A stretch of 64,000 nucleotides of DNA from Clostridiales bacterium (GTDB lineage: Bacteria > Bacillota > Clostridia > Christensenellales > Aristaeellaceae), in assembly GCA_004557125.1 (NCBI GenBank), contig SFET01000008.1, positions 19,752-83,751 of the forward strand. The letters run 5' to 3'. This document shows, piece by piece, positions 42,458 to 51,369 of the stretch. Numbering within the stretch: the first letter of the stretch is position 1; every line of letters begins with the position of its first letter. The translations under genes and the position numbers were made by a program. Under the pieces are notes generated by a model. It searched no databases and had not been told where the DNA came from. It saw only the letters and a program-made list of their open reading frames with translations.

Positions 42458-43064
42458 ATGAATTTTGATACGGTAACATCCGCCCTGCAGCGCAACGGCT
42501 ACGCCGTCTCCTGCTTCGAAACCGGCCGGGAGGCTGCGGCCTATCTGAACTCTGTGCTGGACGGCCGGCGCATCGGCTGCGGCGGCTCCGCGACGCTTCA
42601 GCAGCTGGGTCTGATCGATTCCCTCGCGGAGCACAACCGGCTCTTTACGCACACTGGAAAGACCGGCGCGGAATTCGAAGCCATGCTCAGCGCGGAGCTG
42701 CGGGACACCGACGTGTATCTCACCAGCGCCAACGCCCTGGCGGAGACCGGCGAGCTGGTGAACATCGACGGAAACGGCAATCGCGTGGCCTCGACGCTCT
42801 TTGGCCATCAAAAGGTCTACTTCATTCTCGGAAGGAACAAGATCGCTCCCACGCTGGACGCGGCAATCTGGCGGGCGCGCAATGTTGCGGCTCCCAAAAA
42901 ATGCCCAGCGGCTCCGGCGCAGGACGCCCTGCGCGGTCAAGGCCGACCGCTGCTACGACTGCAATTCCCCGGACCGCATCTGCAAGGGTCTGGTGGTGCT
43001 GTGGCGGGCCATGGGCATGAGAGAGATGGAGGTCGTGCTCATCAACGAGGATCTCGGCTTCTGA
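42458..43064 (+). pseudogene. LUD-domain (YkgG/LutC-like) protein, frameshifted at an A6 run
   Basis: The first 146 codons (MNFDTVTSALQRNGYAVSCF ... RRIGCGGSATLQQLGL ... WRARNVAAPK) are a clear LUD domain of the lactate-utilisation-related family. At AAAAAA (42896-42901) the frame breaks. The family's C-terminal end, CYDCNSPDRICKGLVVL ... MEVVLINEDLGF, continues in the +1 frame to a TGA at 43064. Losing one A restores a 201-residue protein. LUD proteins serve in oxidation of hydroxy acids. A homopolymer sequencing error is a real alternative to a broken gene. GGGGAGA precedes the ATG at 42458. Confidence 0.75.
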
Positions 43065-43093
43065 TGCATCCACACCCCTTCCTTCCCTTCCCC

Positions 43094-43130
43094 GGCGGAC
43101 GTTTTCGTGAACGTCCGCCGCTTTTTTTGC
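43094..43130 (+). terminator. Terminator of the sugar-acid operon
   Basis: GGCGGACGTT / AACGTCCGCC is a perfect 10-bp stem followed by GCTTTTTTT. Confidence 0.9.
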
Positions 43131-43243
43131 GCCTGCGCAGTTACCTCCGCGATTCACCCGCACAAACGGCCGGAACCTGCTTCGCGGGAATTATGAACGT
43201 TTTTTAAACATTCCGACTTTCCCTCAAAACTCCGGTTCGGAAA

Positions 43244-43272
43244 GTTGAGATTCCAACAAAGCTGTGCTATAA
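43244..43272 (+). promoter_or_regulatory. Promoter of the PpiC-type lipoprotein gene
   Basis: TTGAGA (43244-43249), a 17-bp spacer and TATAAT (43267-43272), with TGC just before the -10 (extended -10). Confidence 0.8.
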
Positions 43273-43325
43273 TCACATTCGGAATCTTGCGCATCTGATG
43301 CGCACAATATGGAGGGACTCAAGCC

Positions 43326-44933
43326 ATGACTCTGAAGAAAATTCTGTGCGTCTGCCTGGTGCTGATGCTGGCAGTGGCCGTGACCGGCTGCAGCAGCAGC
43401 AAGGATGTGCAGGCGCAGCTGGATGCGGCCAACGCCACCGTCGCCGATCTGCAGGCGCAGCTGGACGAGGCCAACGCCACGATCGCCGATCTGCAGTCCG
43501 CCGCCGAGGCGGTTGAGACCGCTGCGGAGATCGAATCCGAACCCACCGAATCCACCGACGCCGACGCGCGCATCGCCGAGCTGGAAGCGCTGGTGGAGGC
43601 CTACTATCCCTACTACGCTGCCCAGATCGTCGCCACCTACGGCGAGGACGGCATCGTGTGGCTGGACGACGTGCAGGCGGCCTATGATTCCGTCAGCGCG
43701 CAGTACGCCTCCTACGGCATGGATCTGGCCGCCTACGGCATGGAGGAGACCGTGAAGCGCGACCTGCTGGACAGCGCCGTGGAGGACGGCGTGCTCAAGG
43801 CCAAGGCGAAGGAGCTGGGCCTGGATCAGTTCGACGAGGCCACCCTTGCCGAGTTCGAGGCGTCCGCCGATGAAATGATGGAGAGCTACATCGACTACTA
43901 CCTCGGCTACTACTACGCCGACGCCGAGGAGATCACCGATGAGATGCGCACCGAGGCCGAGGACTACTGGACCAGCACCGGCTTCAGCCGCGAGGACTAT
44001 GTGGAATCCCTGGTCAGCGACGCCATCAACGAGGCCGTGCACGATTACGTCACCAAGGATGTCGCCGTCACCGAGGAGGACATCCAGGCCGAGTACGAAA
44101 CCCTGCTGGCCGAGAACCAGGAGAGCTACACCACCGACCGCACCTACAACTCCGACCGCAACGCCGGCGTGGCCATCGCATGGAATCCGGAGGGCTACCG
44201 CGCGGTGAAGCACGTGCTGATTAAGTTCAACGACGAGCAGTCCCAGCTCTACGACGATCTGCAGAGCCAGCTGGACAGCCTGAACGAGGAAAAGGAGGCC
44301 CTCGAGGCCCCCGCAGAGGAGACCGGGGACGCCGCTGAGGCCGAGTCCACCGACGCCGAAGCCGAGTCCACCGACGCCGAAGCCGAGTCCACCGACACCG
44401 AAGTCGAGTCTGATGAAACCGAAGTCGAGTCTGATGAAACCGAAGCTCCGCGCACCCTGGAGGAGATCAACGCCGACATCGCCGCCTGCGCCACCGAGCT
44501 GGAGGCCCTGTACGCCCAGCTGATGCCCACCGCGGAGGAAGTGATCGCCGCTTTCAACGACGGCACCTCCTTTGACGAGCTGATCGAGAAGTATAACGAA
44601 GATCCGGGCATGACCACCGAGCCCACCGCTACCATCGGCTACGCCGTGTCCGCCGACTCCGACACCTGGGATCCGGCCTTCACCGAGGGCGCCATGTCCA
44701 TCGCCGAGGTCGGCCAGATCAGTGAGCCCGTGTACGGCAGCTACGGCATCCACATCATCTACTACATGAGCGACATCACCCCCGGCGCCGTCGCCCTGGA
44801 GGAGATCCACGATTCCGTGGAGGAGCTGGCCCTGAGCGACAAGATCCAGTCCACCTATGAAAATCAGGTGGCCGCATGGGTCGAGGAAGCCAACGTCGAA
44901 TACTTCTATTCCAACTTCGGCATCGCCGAATAA
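43326..44933 (+). CDS. PrsA/SurA-like lipoprotein with split parvulin (PpiC) domain
   Basis: This 535-residue extracytoplasmic lipoprotein has lipobox VTGC (lipidated at C22). A short coiled coil of two 14-residue copies follows (AQLDAANATVADLQ, AQLDEANATIADLQ), then a SurA-N-like helical domain (about 75-270). The parvulin peptidyl-prolyl isomerase appears in two pieces: YRAVKHVLIKF (about 298) and, after an acidic insert of roughly 100 residues, FDELIEKYNEDPG ... SEPVYGSYGIHIIYYM (about 418-480). The insert contains heptapeptide repeats AEAESTD and TEVESDE. It likely helps fold exported proteins. It stands alone between its promoter and terminator. Confidence 0.82.
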   Translation: MTLKKILCVCLVLMLAVAVTGCSSSKDVQAQLDAANATVADLQAQLDEANATIADLQSAAEAVETAAEIESEPTESTDADARIAELEALVEAYYPYYAAQIVATYGEDGIVWLDDVQAAYDSVSAQYASYGMDLAAYGMEETVKRDLLDSAVEDGVLKAKAKELGLDQFDEATLAEFEASADEMMESYIDYYLGYYYADAEEITDEMRTEAEDYWTSTGFSREDYVESLVSDAINEAVHDYVTKDVAVTEEDIQAEYETLLAENQESYTTDRTYNSDRNAGVAIAWNPEGYRAVKHVLIKFNDEQSQLYDDLQSQLDSLNEEKEALEAPAEETGDAAEAESTDAEAESTDAEAESTDTEVESDETEVESDETEAPRTLEEINADIAACATELEALYAQLMPTAEEVIAAFNDGTSFDELIEKYNEDPGMTTEPTATIGYAVSADSDTWDPAFTEGAMSIAEVGQISEPVYGSYGIHIIYYMSDITPGAVALEEIHDSVEELALSDKIQSTYENQVAAWVEEANVEYFYSNFGIAE

Positions 44934-44948
44934 GGAAGAATCCTGCAA

Positions 44949-44979
44949 ACCGCTCCGCGTCCTGCGGGGCGGTTTTTTC
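44949..44979 (+). terminator. Terminator after the PpiC lipoprotein gene
   Basis: ACCGC-CCGC and GCGG-GCGGT arms are followed by TTTTTT. Confidence 0.85.
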
Positions 44980-45077
44980 GCCGGAAATCACAGCAAGCCG
45001 GCGTTCATTTTGACTTGCGGGTTTGCACCGGCTGTGATACCATGGATGCAGACACAGATGTTTTCGGAGGAATCGGC

Positions 45078-48000
45078 ATGCACTTCACGGAAGAACAGAG
45101 GCGCGCCATCGATGCGCGCGGCACAAACATCCTGCTCAGCGCGGCGGCGGGCTCCGGCAAGACCACCGTGCTGGTGGAGCGCGTGCTGGAGCTGATCGTC
45201 TCCGGCGCCACCCGGATCGACCGCATGCTGATCGTCACCTTCACCCGGGCGGCCTCCTCGGACATGCGCGCCAAGCTGACCCAGGAGCTGGGCAGGCGCG
45301 CCGCCGCCGGGGACGCCCTCTGCCGCAGCCAGCAGCTGCTGATGGAGCGCGCCTGCATCACCACGCTGCACGGCTTCTGCGCGGAATTTCTGCGCACCCA
45401 CTTCGAGAGCGCCGGGGTGGATCCCGCCTTTCGCGTGCTCGATGAAGCCGAGGCGCGGCGCCTGCTGGACGAGGCGCTGGACGAAGCCATCGAGGAAGCC
45501 TACGCCGATCCCGACGAGCAGCTGCTCCTGCTGGACTACGCACGGGGCCCCAAGGGCGTGCGCGCCATGGCGGAGATCCTGCTGAGATGCCTGGACGAGC
45601 GCCCGGATCCGGAAGCCTGGCTGGAGGGCGCCTGCGCGCCGGACGAGACCATGCGGCGGCGCTGGATCGACGAGATGCTGCACTCCGCCCGGGCGGACAT
45701 CGATCGCGCGCTGGTGATGACCCGGCTGGCCCTCGAGCATCCCGGCTGCAACGAAAACTACGCCGGGGCGCTGGAGAAGGATCTTCAGGCGCTCATGCAG
45801 CTGCGCGAAATTGATACCTGTGATGAACTTCAGCGCGCGCTGGCGGGTTTCAGGCAGGCCGCTGCGGGGCGCAAGAAGGGTTGCGGGCCGGTGGACGAGG
45901 AGGTCAAGAAGCTGCGCAGCGACGCAAAGGCCGCCATCGACCGCACCGCGCTGCGCGCGCTGAACCTGCATACGGCCCTCGCCGACGCGCAGAAGCTGGA
46001 GCCGCAGCTTGCGCGCCTGGGACGGATCGCCCTGCGCGCCCGGGAGGGTTACGAGGCCCGCAAGGCCGAGCTGTCTGCGCTGAGCTACGCCGACCTGGAG
46101 CACCGCACGCTGCGCGCGCTCAGGGACGACGACACCGCCCGCGCCCTGCGGGAGAGCTTCGATTTCATCTTCGTGGACGAGTACCAGGACACCTCCGACG
46201 TGCAGGAGGCGCTGATCTCGCGCATCGCCCGCGGGGACAACCTGTTCATGGTAGGCGACGTGAAGCAGTCCATCTACCGCTTCCGCCAGGCCGAGCCGCG
46301 GCTGTTCCTCGAAAAGTACGCGTCCTACGGCCGGGGTGAGGGCGGCGCGCTGCTGCCGCTGACGATGAACTTCCGCTCCCGCCCGGCGATTCTGGACTTC
46401 GTCAACCGGGTGTTCGAGCGCGCCATGCAGGGCGGCGACAGCGAGATCATCTACGACGCAAACGCGCGGCTGAACCACGGCAATCAGGCGCTCACCGGCG
46501 GCGAGGTGGAGATTCACCTGCTGCAGGCCCCCGACAGCGATGAGGCCAGCGAGGAAATCCTTGAAATGAAGACCTGCGAGCGCGAGGCGCTGTTCATCGC
46601 AGGCCGCATCCGTTCTCTGATGCGCGAAAATCCGAACCTGCGCTACCGGGACTTCGCCGTGCTCACGAGGGCCAAGCGGGGCGTGCTGGGCCGCATGGCG
46701 GCGGTGCTCACCCAGCAGGGCATCCCCGCCTTTGCCGACGGCGCGGAGGACTTCTACGAATCGGTGGAGATTTCGCTGGCGCTGTCGCTTTTGAAGCTGG
46801 TGGCGAACCGGCGCAGCGACGTGGAGCTCATCGGCGTGCTGCGCTCCCCAGCGGTGGGCCTGACCGCCGACGATCTGGCGCAGATCCGCATCGCCCATCC
46901 CGACGTGCCCTTCGTGGACGCCGCGCGGGCCTGTGCGGAGGGTTCGGACGAACTCGCCCGGCGGCTGAAGGCCTTCTTCGATCTCCTGGAGACATGGCAG
47001 CTGCGCGCGCTGTGCACGGACCTGGGCGTGCTGCTGCGCACGATCCTGGAGGAGAGCGGCGTGTACGACTGCGCCGGCGCGCTGCCGGGCGGCCCCCAGC
47101 GCCAGGCGAATCTGAACCGGCTGATCGCCAACGCCGCCGCCTTCGATCAGACCGTGTCCGGCTCGCTGACCCGCTTTCTGCTGCACACCGAGAAGCTGCG
47201 CGCCCGGGGCGAGGGCGACGGCGCCCAGCTGCTGGGCGAGAACGACGACGTGGTGCGGCTGATGACCGTGCACAAGAGCAAGGGACTGGAGTTCCCCGTG
47301 GTGTTCGGCGCAATGATGAACCGGCGCTACGGCGGCGGCGCGCGCAGCGAGGCGCTCTCCACCCATCGGGATCTGGGCCTGGGCTGCCTGTACTGCGACC
47401 CGGACCTGCAGACCCGCCGCAAGACCCTGCCGCAGCTGGCCATCGCCGAGCGCGAGAAGCGGGAGAACCGCGCCGAGGAGCTGCGCATCCTCTACGTGCT
47501 GCTGACCCGCGCAAAGGACCATCTGATCCTCACCGGCAGCGTGAGCGGCATCGATTCCGCCCGTGCCCGCTGGCGCGCGCTTCAGGGGGTGCCCGGCGCG
47601 GCGGGCAGCTACTTCGACGTGATCCTGCCCGCACTTGACGAGGACGGCGGGGAAATCTGCCGCATCGAGGCCCACACGAGCTATGCGCCGGAGGCCGGGC
47701 ATTCCGGCTCCGTTGCACCGCCTGCCGTCGCAGCGGAGCCGGCCGCCGACGCTTCGCTGGTGCAGGCGCTCCTCTGGAAGTATCCGGACGAAGCTGCCGC
47801 CCATCAGCCGCTGAAGCTGACGGTCACCGGCCTGGTGCGCCAGCTGCAGGCGCCCGACGCCGCGGAGGAGCTGGTGGAGCGCCCGGCCTTCCTTTCCGAA
47901 AATCCGGACCGCATGACCGGTGCGGAGCGCGGCACGGCCTACCACCGCGCCATGCAGTGCCTGGAGCTTGCGCCCCTGCGCGAACGCTCCGGCCGGGCGC

Positions 48001-48485
48001 TGGTGGACGAGATCCGCAACCAGCTGGACGCACTGACCGCATGCGGGCGCATCCGCAGCGAACAGCGCGCGGTGGTGCGGCCGTCGTCCCTCGCACAGTT
48101 CTTCGCGGGCGAGATCGGCGCACGGCTGCTGCGCTCCAATGCGGTGCACCGGGAGTGGCCCTTCAACCTGCGCTTGCGCATCCGCGAGGCCCTGACGGAC
48201 GAGGAGGCCGCCGGCGCTCCGGACGGTGAGATCCTGGTGCAGGGCAGTATCGACTGCTGCTTCATGGAGGGCGGCAACTGGGTGCTGCTGGACTACAAGA
48301 CCGATCGCAGCGACGACGCCGGGGCGCTGACGCGGCGCTACCGCAATCAGCTGCGGCTCTACGCGCTGGCCCTGGAGCGCATCACCGGGGCGCCCGTCTC
48401 CGAGATTCGCCTGTGCCTGCTGCGCAGCGGCGAAACCCTGGCCGTGCCCCGGAATGAGACCGACGACGATGGCGCAGACTGGTAA
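45078..48485 (+). CDS. addA: ATP-dependent helicase/nuclease subunit A
   Basis: This 1135-residue UvrD-type helicase with a RecB-type nuclease domain processes double-strand breaks with AddB. Visible motifs are Walker A SAAAGSGKTTVL, motif Ia LIVTFTRAAS, the DExx box FVDEYQDTSDVQ, motif III VGDVKQSIYRFRQAEP, motif V TVHKSKGLEFPVV, and the C-terminal nuclease core WVLLDYKTDR. The start at 45078 (MHFTEEQRRAID) follows CGGAGG. A weak promoter may lie at 45010-45038 (TTGACT and TGTGAT). AddB normally sits next to it, but no addB is in the window. Confidence 0.95.
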   Translation: MHFTEEQRRAIDARGTNILLSAAAGSGKTTVLVERVLELIVSGATRIDRMLIVTFTRAASSDMRAKLTQELGRRAAAGDALCRSQQLLMERACITTLHGFCAEFLRTHFESAGVDPAFRVLDEAEARRLLDEALDEAIEEAYADPDEQLLLLDYARGPKGVRAMAEILLRCLDERPDPEAWLEGACAPDETMRRRWIDEMLHSARADIDRALVMTRLALEHPGCNENYAGALEKDLQALMQLREIDTCDELQRALAGFRQAAAGRKKGCGPVDEEVKKLRSDAKAAIDRTALRALNLHTALADAQKLEPQLARLGRIALRAREGYEARKAELSALSYADLEHRTLRALRDDDTARALRESFDFIFVDEYQDTSDVQEALISRIARGDNLFMVGDVKQSIYRFRQAEPRLFLEKYASYGRGEGGALLPLTMNFRSRPAILDFVNRVFERAMQGGDSEIIYDANARLNHGNQALTGGEVEIHLLQAPDSDEASEEILEMKTCEREALFIAGRIRSLMRENPNLRYRDFAVLTRAKRGVLGRMAAVLTQQGIPAFADGAEDFYESVEISLALSLLKLVANRRSDVELIGVLRSPAVGLTADDLAQIRIAHPDVPFVDAARACAEGSDELARRLKAFFDLLETWQLRALCTDLGVLLRTILEESGVYDCAGALPGGPQRQANLNRLIANAAAFDQTVSGSLTRFLLHTEKLRARGEGDGAQLLGENDDVVRLMTVHKSKGLEFPVVFGAMMNRRYGGGARSEALSTHRDLGLGCLYCDPDLQTRRKTLPQLAIAEREKRENRAEELRILYVLLTRAKDHLILTGSVSGIDSARARWRALQGVPGAAGSYFDVILPALDEDGGEICRIEAHTSYAPEAGHSGSVAPPAVAAEPAADASLVQALLWKYPDEAAAHQPLKLTVTGLVRQLQAPDAAEELVERPAFLSENPDRMTGAERGTAYHRAMQCLELAPLRERSGRALVDEIRNQLDALTACGRIRSEQRAVVRPSSLAQFFAGEIGARLLRSNAVHREWPFNLRLRIREALTDEEAAGAPDGEILVQGSIDCCFMEGGNWVLLDYKTDRSDDAGALTRRYRNQLRLYALALERITGAPVSEIRLCLLRSGETLAVPRNETDDDGADW

Positions 48486-48591
48486 AAAATGTGCCAAATT
48501 CCGCACAAAGCGCGGAATTCACACATATATGCTGGACAAAGCGGCCAAAAGCGTATATCCTTGAGACAGGACTCGAAGGAGGTTTCCCTCT

Positions 48592-48900
48592 ATGCATACC
48601 CGAATGAACTATCTCGCCCTCGCGGGCTTTGTGCTCTCCATCCTATCCTTTCTGCTGACGGTGTTCGCCTGCCTGTGCATCTTCGGCGTGATCCTCAACT
48701 CCACGGTGGGCGCGATTGTGGGCATTCTGGCGCTGGTGGCCTCCTCCATCGGACTCACGATGAACGGCATCGCCCGCAGCGAGATCGTGCAGAACGCCCA
48801 GTTCGGCGACGAATACGCCCTGTCCGGCATGGTGGTGGGCATCGTGACCTGCGCCTTCTCCATCGCAGCGCTGGTGCTCTATTTCGTGCTGTTCAAGTAA
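48592..48900 (+). CDS. Small DUF4190-like membrane protein
   Basis: This 102-residue protein has an even pattern of three to four hydrophobic helices: YLALAGFVLSILSFLLTVF, ILNSTVGAIVGILALVASSI and a C-terminal SGMVVGIVTCAFSIAALVLY. The alternation AGFVLSILS ... SGMVVGIV resembles DUF4190 proteins, of unknown function. GAAGGAGG precedes the ATG. It ends at a terminator shared with the convergent hydrolase gene. Confidence 0.75.
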   Translation: MHTRMNYLALAGFVLSILSFLLTVFACLCIFGVILNSTVGAIVGILALVASSIGLTMNGIARSEIVQNAQFGDEYALSGMVVGIVTCAFSIAALVLYFVLFK

Positions 48901-48915
48901 ATCCCAAAGCGCAAG

Positions 48916-48957
48916 GCGGAGCGGCCCATGTGGGCCGCTCCGCTTCCGTTTTGGCTT
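48916..48957. terminator. Shared terminator of convergent genes
   Basis: GCGGAGCGGCCCA / TGGGCCGCTCCGC is a perfect 13-bp stem with a 2-nt loop, followed by TTCCGTTTTGG. Confidence 0.8.
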
Positions 48958-48960
48958 TGT

Positions 48961-49884
48961 TCAGATGTTGGGTTCGATCGCATCCGTCCAGATCCGCGCA
49001 AAGACCTCCTCGCGGCAGGTCTCGTTGAGAATCTCGTGGCGCAGGCCCGGGAACAGATATCCCTGCACGTCCTTGAAGCCCGCCTGCTTCATCTTCTCCA
49101 CCGCGTTCCGGAAGCCCTTTTCGTCGGGCGCACAGGGATCCTCCGCGCCGGAGAAGAAGCGCACCGGAAGCTCGGGATTGCCGCGCTCCGGCCGGAGCCC
49201 GTAGGCCCTGCGCATCAGCCGCAGCAGCGCGCGGTTGCCGTTCAGGGTGAAGGTGAACGTGCACAGCGGATCGGCCTCGTAGGCGATCACGTTGTCCACA
49301 TTTGCCGAGATCCAGCTGCTGGGATGCTGCGCGTCCGGGAAGCGCTTTGCGAAGGCGCCGATGGTCATTTTCTGCACCAGCGAGCTGTGATGGCGCTCGC
49401 CGAACAGGACGCTCAGCAGGCGGATCAGCGCAAGCCCCGCCCCTGCGGCGGCATTCTCCCCGGGGCTGCCGCAGACGATCAGTGCATCGATGTCCTTGTC
49501 ATACCGGTCGGCGTAGGCGCGCACCGCCAGCGAGCCCATGCTGTGGCCGAACAGCGCCAGCTTCTTTCCGGGCCAGCGGTCGCGCATCCACAGCGTGATC
49601 TGATGCAGATCCTGCACCAGGGCTTCGTCGCCGTCCTTGTAGAAGTAGCCCAGATCCTCTGTACTGCGCACCGATGCGCCGTGGCCGCGGTGATCGTTGA
49701 TCACGCACAGGCAGCCGCGCTCCGCCAGAAACTCCATGAAGGGCCGGTAGCGCTCCTTGTGCTCGCACATGCCGTGTGCCAGCTGCACCAGGCCGCGCAC
49801 CTCGCCCTCGGGCCGCACCAGCATCAGCGACAGCGGCAGGCCGTCAAACTCCGAATTCAGGGTCAGAAATTCCGTCGTGGACAT
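48961..49884 (-). CDS. Alpha/beta hydrolase, lysophospholipase/monoacylglycerol-lipase type
   Basis: This 307-residue cytoplasmic serine hydrolase of the Hydrolase_4 family has oxyanion region LVQLAHGMCEHKERY, then VINDHRGHGAS and nucleophile elbow LFGHSMGSLAV. The acid lies in RFFSGAEDPCAP, and the His probably in FPGLRHEILNE. The length is normal. The start at 49884 follows GAGGAGG and its own promoter (49908-49936). The likely substrate is a lysolipid or monoacylglycerol. Confidence 0.9.
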   Translation of the reverse strand: MSTTEFLTLNSEFDGLPLSLMLVRPEGEVRGLVQLAHGMCEHKERYRPFMEFLAERGCLCVINDHRGHGASVRSTEDLGYFYKDGDEALVQDLHQITLWMRDRWPGKKLALFGHSMGSLAVRAYADRYDKDIDALIVCGSPGENAAAGAGLALIRLLSVLFGERHHSSLVQKMTIGAFAKRFPDAQHPSSWISANVDNVIAYEADPLCTFTFTLNGNRALLRLMRRAYGLRPERGNPELPVRFFSGAEDPCAPDEKGFRNAVEKMKQAGFKDVQGYLFPGLRHEILNETCREEVFARIWTDAIEPNI

Positions 49885-49907
49885 GATCACGCCTCCTCTC
49901 TGAAAAA

Positions 49908-49936
49908 ATTGTACCAGATTCTCCGCGGCCGCACAA
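49908..49936 (-). promoter_or_regulatory. Promoter of the alpha/beta hydrolase gene
   Basis: On the minus strand, TTGTGC (49936-49931), a 17-bp spacer and TACAAT (49913-49908), with TGG before the -10. Confidence 0.65.
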
Positions 49937-50038
49937 GCGCAAAGCGCGCTTTCCCCCGGTTTCCACGCGAAAATTCCGAAAAAAGGCGTGGATGGGGCCG
50001 CCTCCATGGATCGCCTCCGGATGCCCCGCCCCATCGGC

Positions 50039-50116
50039 CTGCAAATGCAAGCGCAAGGCGCTGCCCCGGATCGTCCCCTTCGGGATGGTCAGAGACAGCG
50101 CCCTTTGCATTTGCAG
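50039..50116. repeat. 78-bp imperfect inverted repeat
   Basis: CTGCAAATGCAA...GGCGCTG on the left pairs with CAGCGCC...TTGCATTTGCAG on the right. A second small stem around ATCCC/GGGAT lies in the loop. It stands just downstream of the permease gene and could end its transcript, though no U run is present. Confidence 0.6.
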
Positions 50117-50130
50117 GGAAGTGCACAGCC

Positions 50131-51117
50131 TTATGCGGCGGCGCGCTCCTCCTTGCGCTTGTTGGATGCGATGGCGCGGCGCTTGATCTGGAAGGCGTCG
50201 AACCACATGACCAGCAGCATGATCGCGCCCTTGGCCACGTACTGGTAGTAGGTGTTCAGGCCCGCAAGCTGCATGCCGTTGGCCAGCAGGCCCATGATGA
50301 GCACGCCGGCCACGCAGTTGGCGATCTTGCCCTCGCCGCCGCGGACGGATACGCCGCCCACCAGCACGCCGGTCAGCACGGTGATCTCGATGCCGGCAGC
50401 GGTGCCTGCGGCAGCCGCGCCCACGCGGGAGGTCAGAATCACCGCGCCGATACCGCAGAACAGGCCCGCGATGCCGTCGATGGCGTACTTCATGCGCTTG
50501 ATGTTGATGCCGGCCAGCCGGGAGGCCGCCTCGTTGCCGCCGAGGGCAAAGACGTAGCGCCCGAAGTAGGTGCGGTCCATGATGAAGCTCATGAACACGC
50601 CCGCGACGATCATGAAGATGGTGGCGTAGGTCAGGCTGGGATGGAAGATCGTGCCCTGGCCGATGGCCTTGAAGGCCGGCGGCAGCGACGAGATGGTCTT
50701 TGCGTTGGTGATGACGTAGGCGATGCCCTGATACACCGTGCTCAGGCCGATGGAGACGAAGATGCGGGGCAGCTGCAAGAGCTGCTCAAAGAGCGTGCCG
50801 ATCATGCCGAAGCCGACGCTGATGAGCACGGTGATGATCACGGCCAGCACGATGGGGAGGTTCAGGCGCATGATCATCATGGCGCAGAGCACGCCGCAGA
50901 TGCTCATCTGATAGCCGACGGACATGTCCAGGCCGCCGGACATCATGATCAGCGCGATGCCGTAGGCCGAGATGATGACGTAGGCGTTCTGATTGAGTAT
51001 GTTGAGCAGGTTCGTCACGGAAAGAAAGTTCGGACTGGTGAACGTAAACGCGATGCAGATCAGAATCAGCAGCACCCAGGCCAGATTTCTTCTGCAAAAA
51101 TCAACCACTTTTGCCAT
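50131..51117 (-). CDS. Ribose-type (CUT2) sugar ABC transporter permease
   Basis: This 328-residue permease of the RbsC family has about ten membrane segments. It starts MAKVVDFCRRNLAWVLLILI and includes IALIMMSGGLDMSVGYQ and TYFGRYVFALGGNEAASRLAG, the ATPase contact loop. GGAGGG precedes the ATG, lying inside the end of the ATPase reading frame. It should pair with the ATPase encoded just upstream, but that gene is damaged. No binding-protein gene is next to it. Confidence 0.9.
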   Translation of the reverse strand: MAKVVDFCRRNLAWVLLILICIAFTFTSPNFLSVTNLLNILNQNAYVIISAYGIALIMMSGGLDMSVGYQMSICGVLCAMMIMRLNLPIVLAVIITVLISVGFGMIGTLFEQLLQLPRIFVSIGLSTVYQGIAYVITNAKTISSLPPAFKAIGQGTIFHPSLTYATIFMIVAGVFMSFIMDRTYFGRYVFALGGNEAASRLAGINIKRMKYAIDGIAGLFCGIGAVILTSRVGAAAAGTAAGIEITVLTGVLVGGVSVRGGEGKIANCVAGVLIMGLLANGMQLAGLNTYYQYVAKGAIMLLVMWFDAFQIKRRAIASNKRKEERAAA

Positions 51118-51118
51118 A

Positions 51119-51369
51119 TTATGTACCCTCCACGAATCCGGAAGCCAGTTCAAGCACGCGCTCCTGGCTGAAGTCTTGTTTCAGAATTTCGCCGCTCACC
51201 CTGCCCTCGTGGAGCACAATGATCCGGTCGCTCATGCCCAGCATCTCCTCCATCTCGGAGGAGATCATCAGGATGGATTTGCCGCCCTCCACAAGCTGGT
51301 TCATCAGCTTGTAGATCTCCTGCTTCGCGCCCACGTCGATGCCGCGGGTCGGCTCGTCGAAGATCAGGT
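51119..51369 (-). pseudogene. C-terminal piece of the ribose-type ATPase, out of frame
   Basis: This frame encodes LIFDEPTRGIDVGAKQEIYK ... SILMISSEMEEMLGMSDRII and the rest of the second nucleotide-binding domain, including Walker B and the H-loop region. It belongs to the preceding ATPase but is shifted by one base near 51367-51368; adding a C there would rejoin the two. No start codon with a ribosome site is evident. Confidence 0.75.

Noticed and set aside
42890..42905. Programmed -1 frameshift at the A6 run
   Set aside because: The needed shift is +1, not -1, and no downstream pseudoknot or upstream ribosome-site stimulator is evident. A one-base insertion is simpler.
44988..48506. A 1172-codon open frame on the minus strand opposite addA, and a 945-codon one opposite the NlpC/P60 gene (12630-15467)
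   Set aside because: Both are mirror frames of GC-rich genes with clear domains on the plus strand. Their translations are His/Gln/Ala/Val-rich with no domain, signal or ribosome site.
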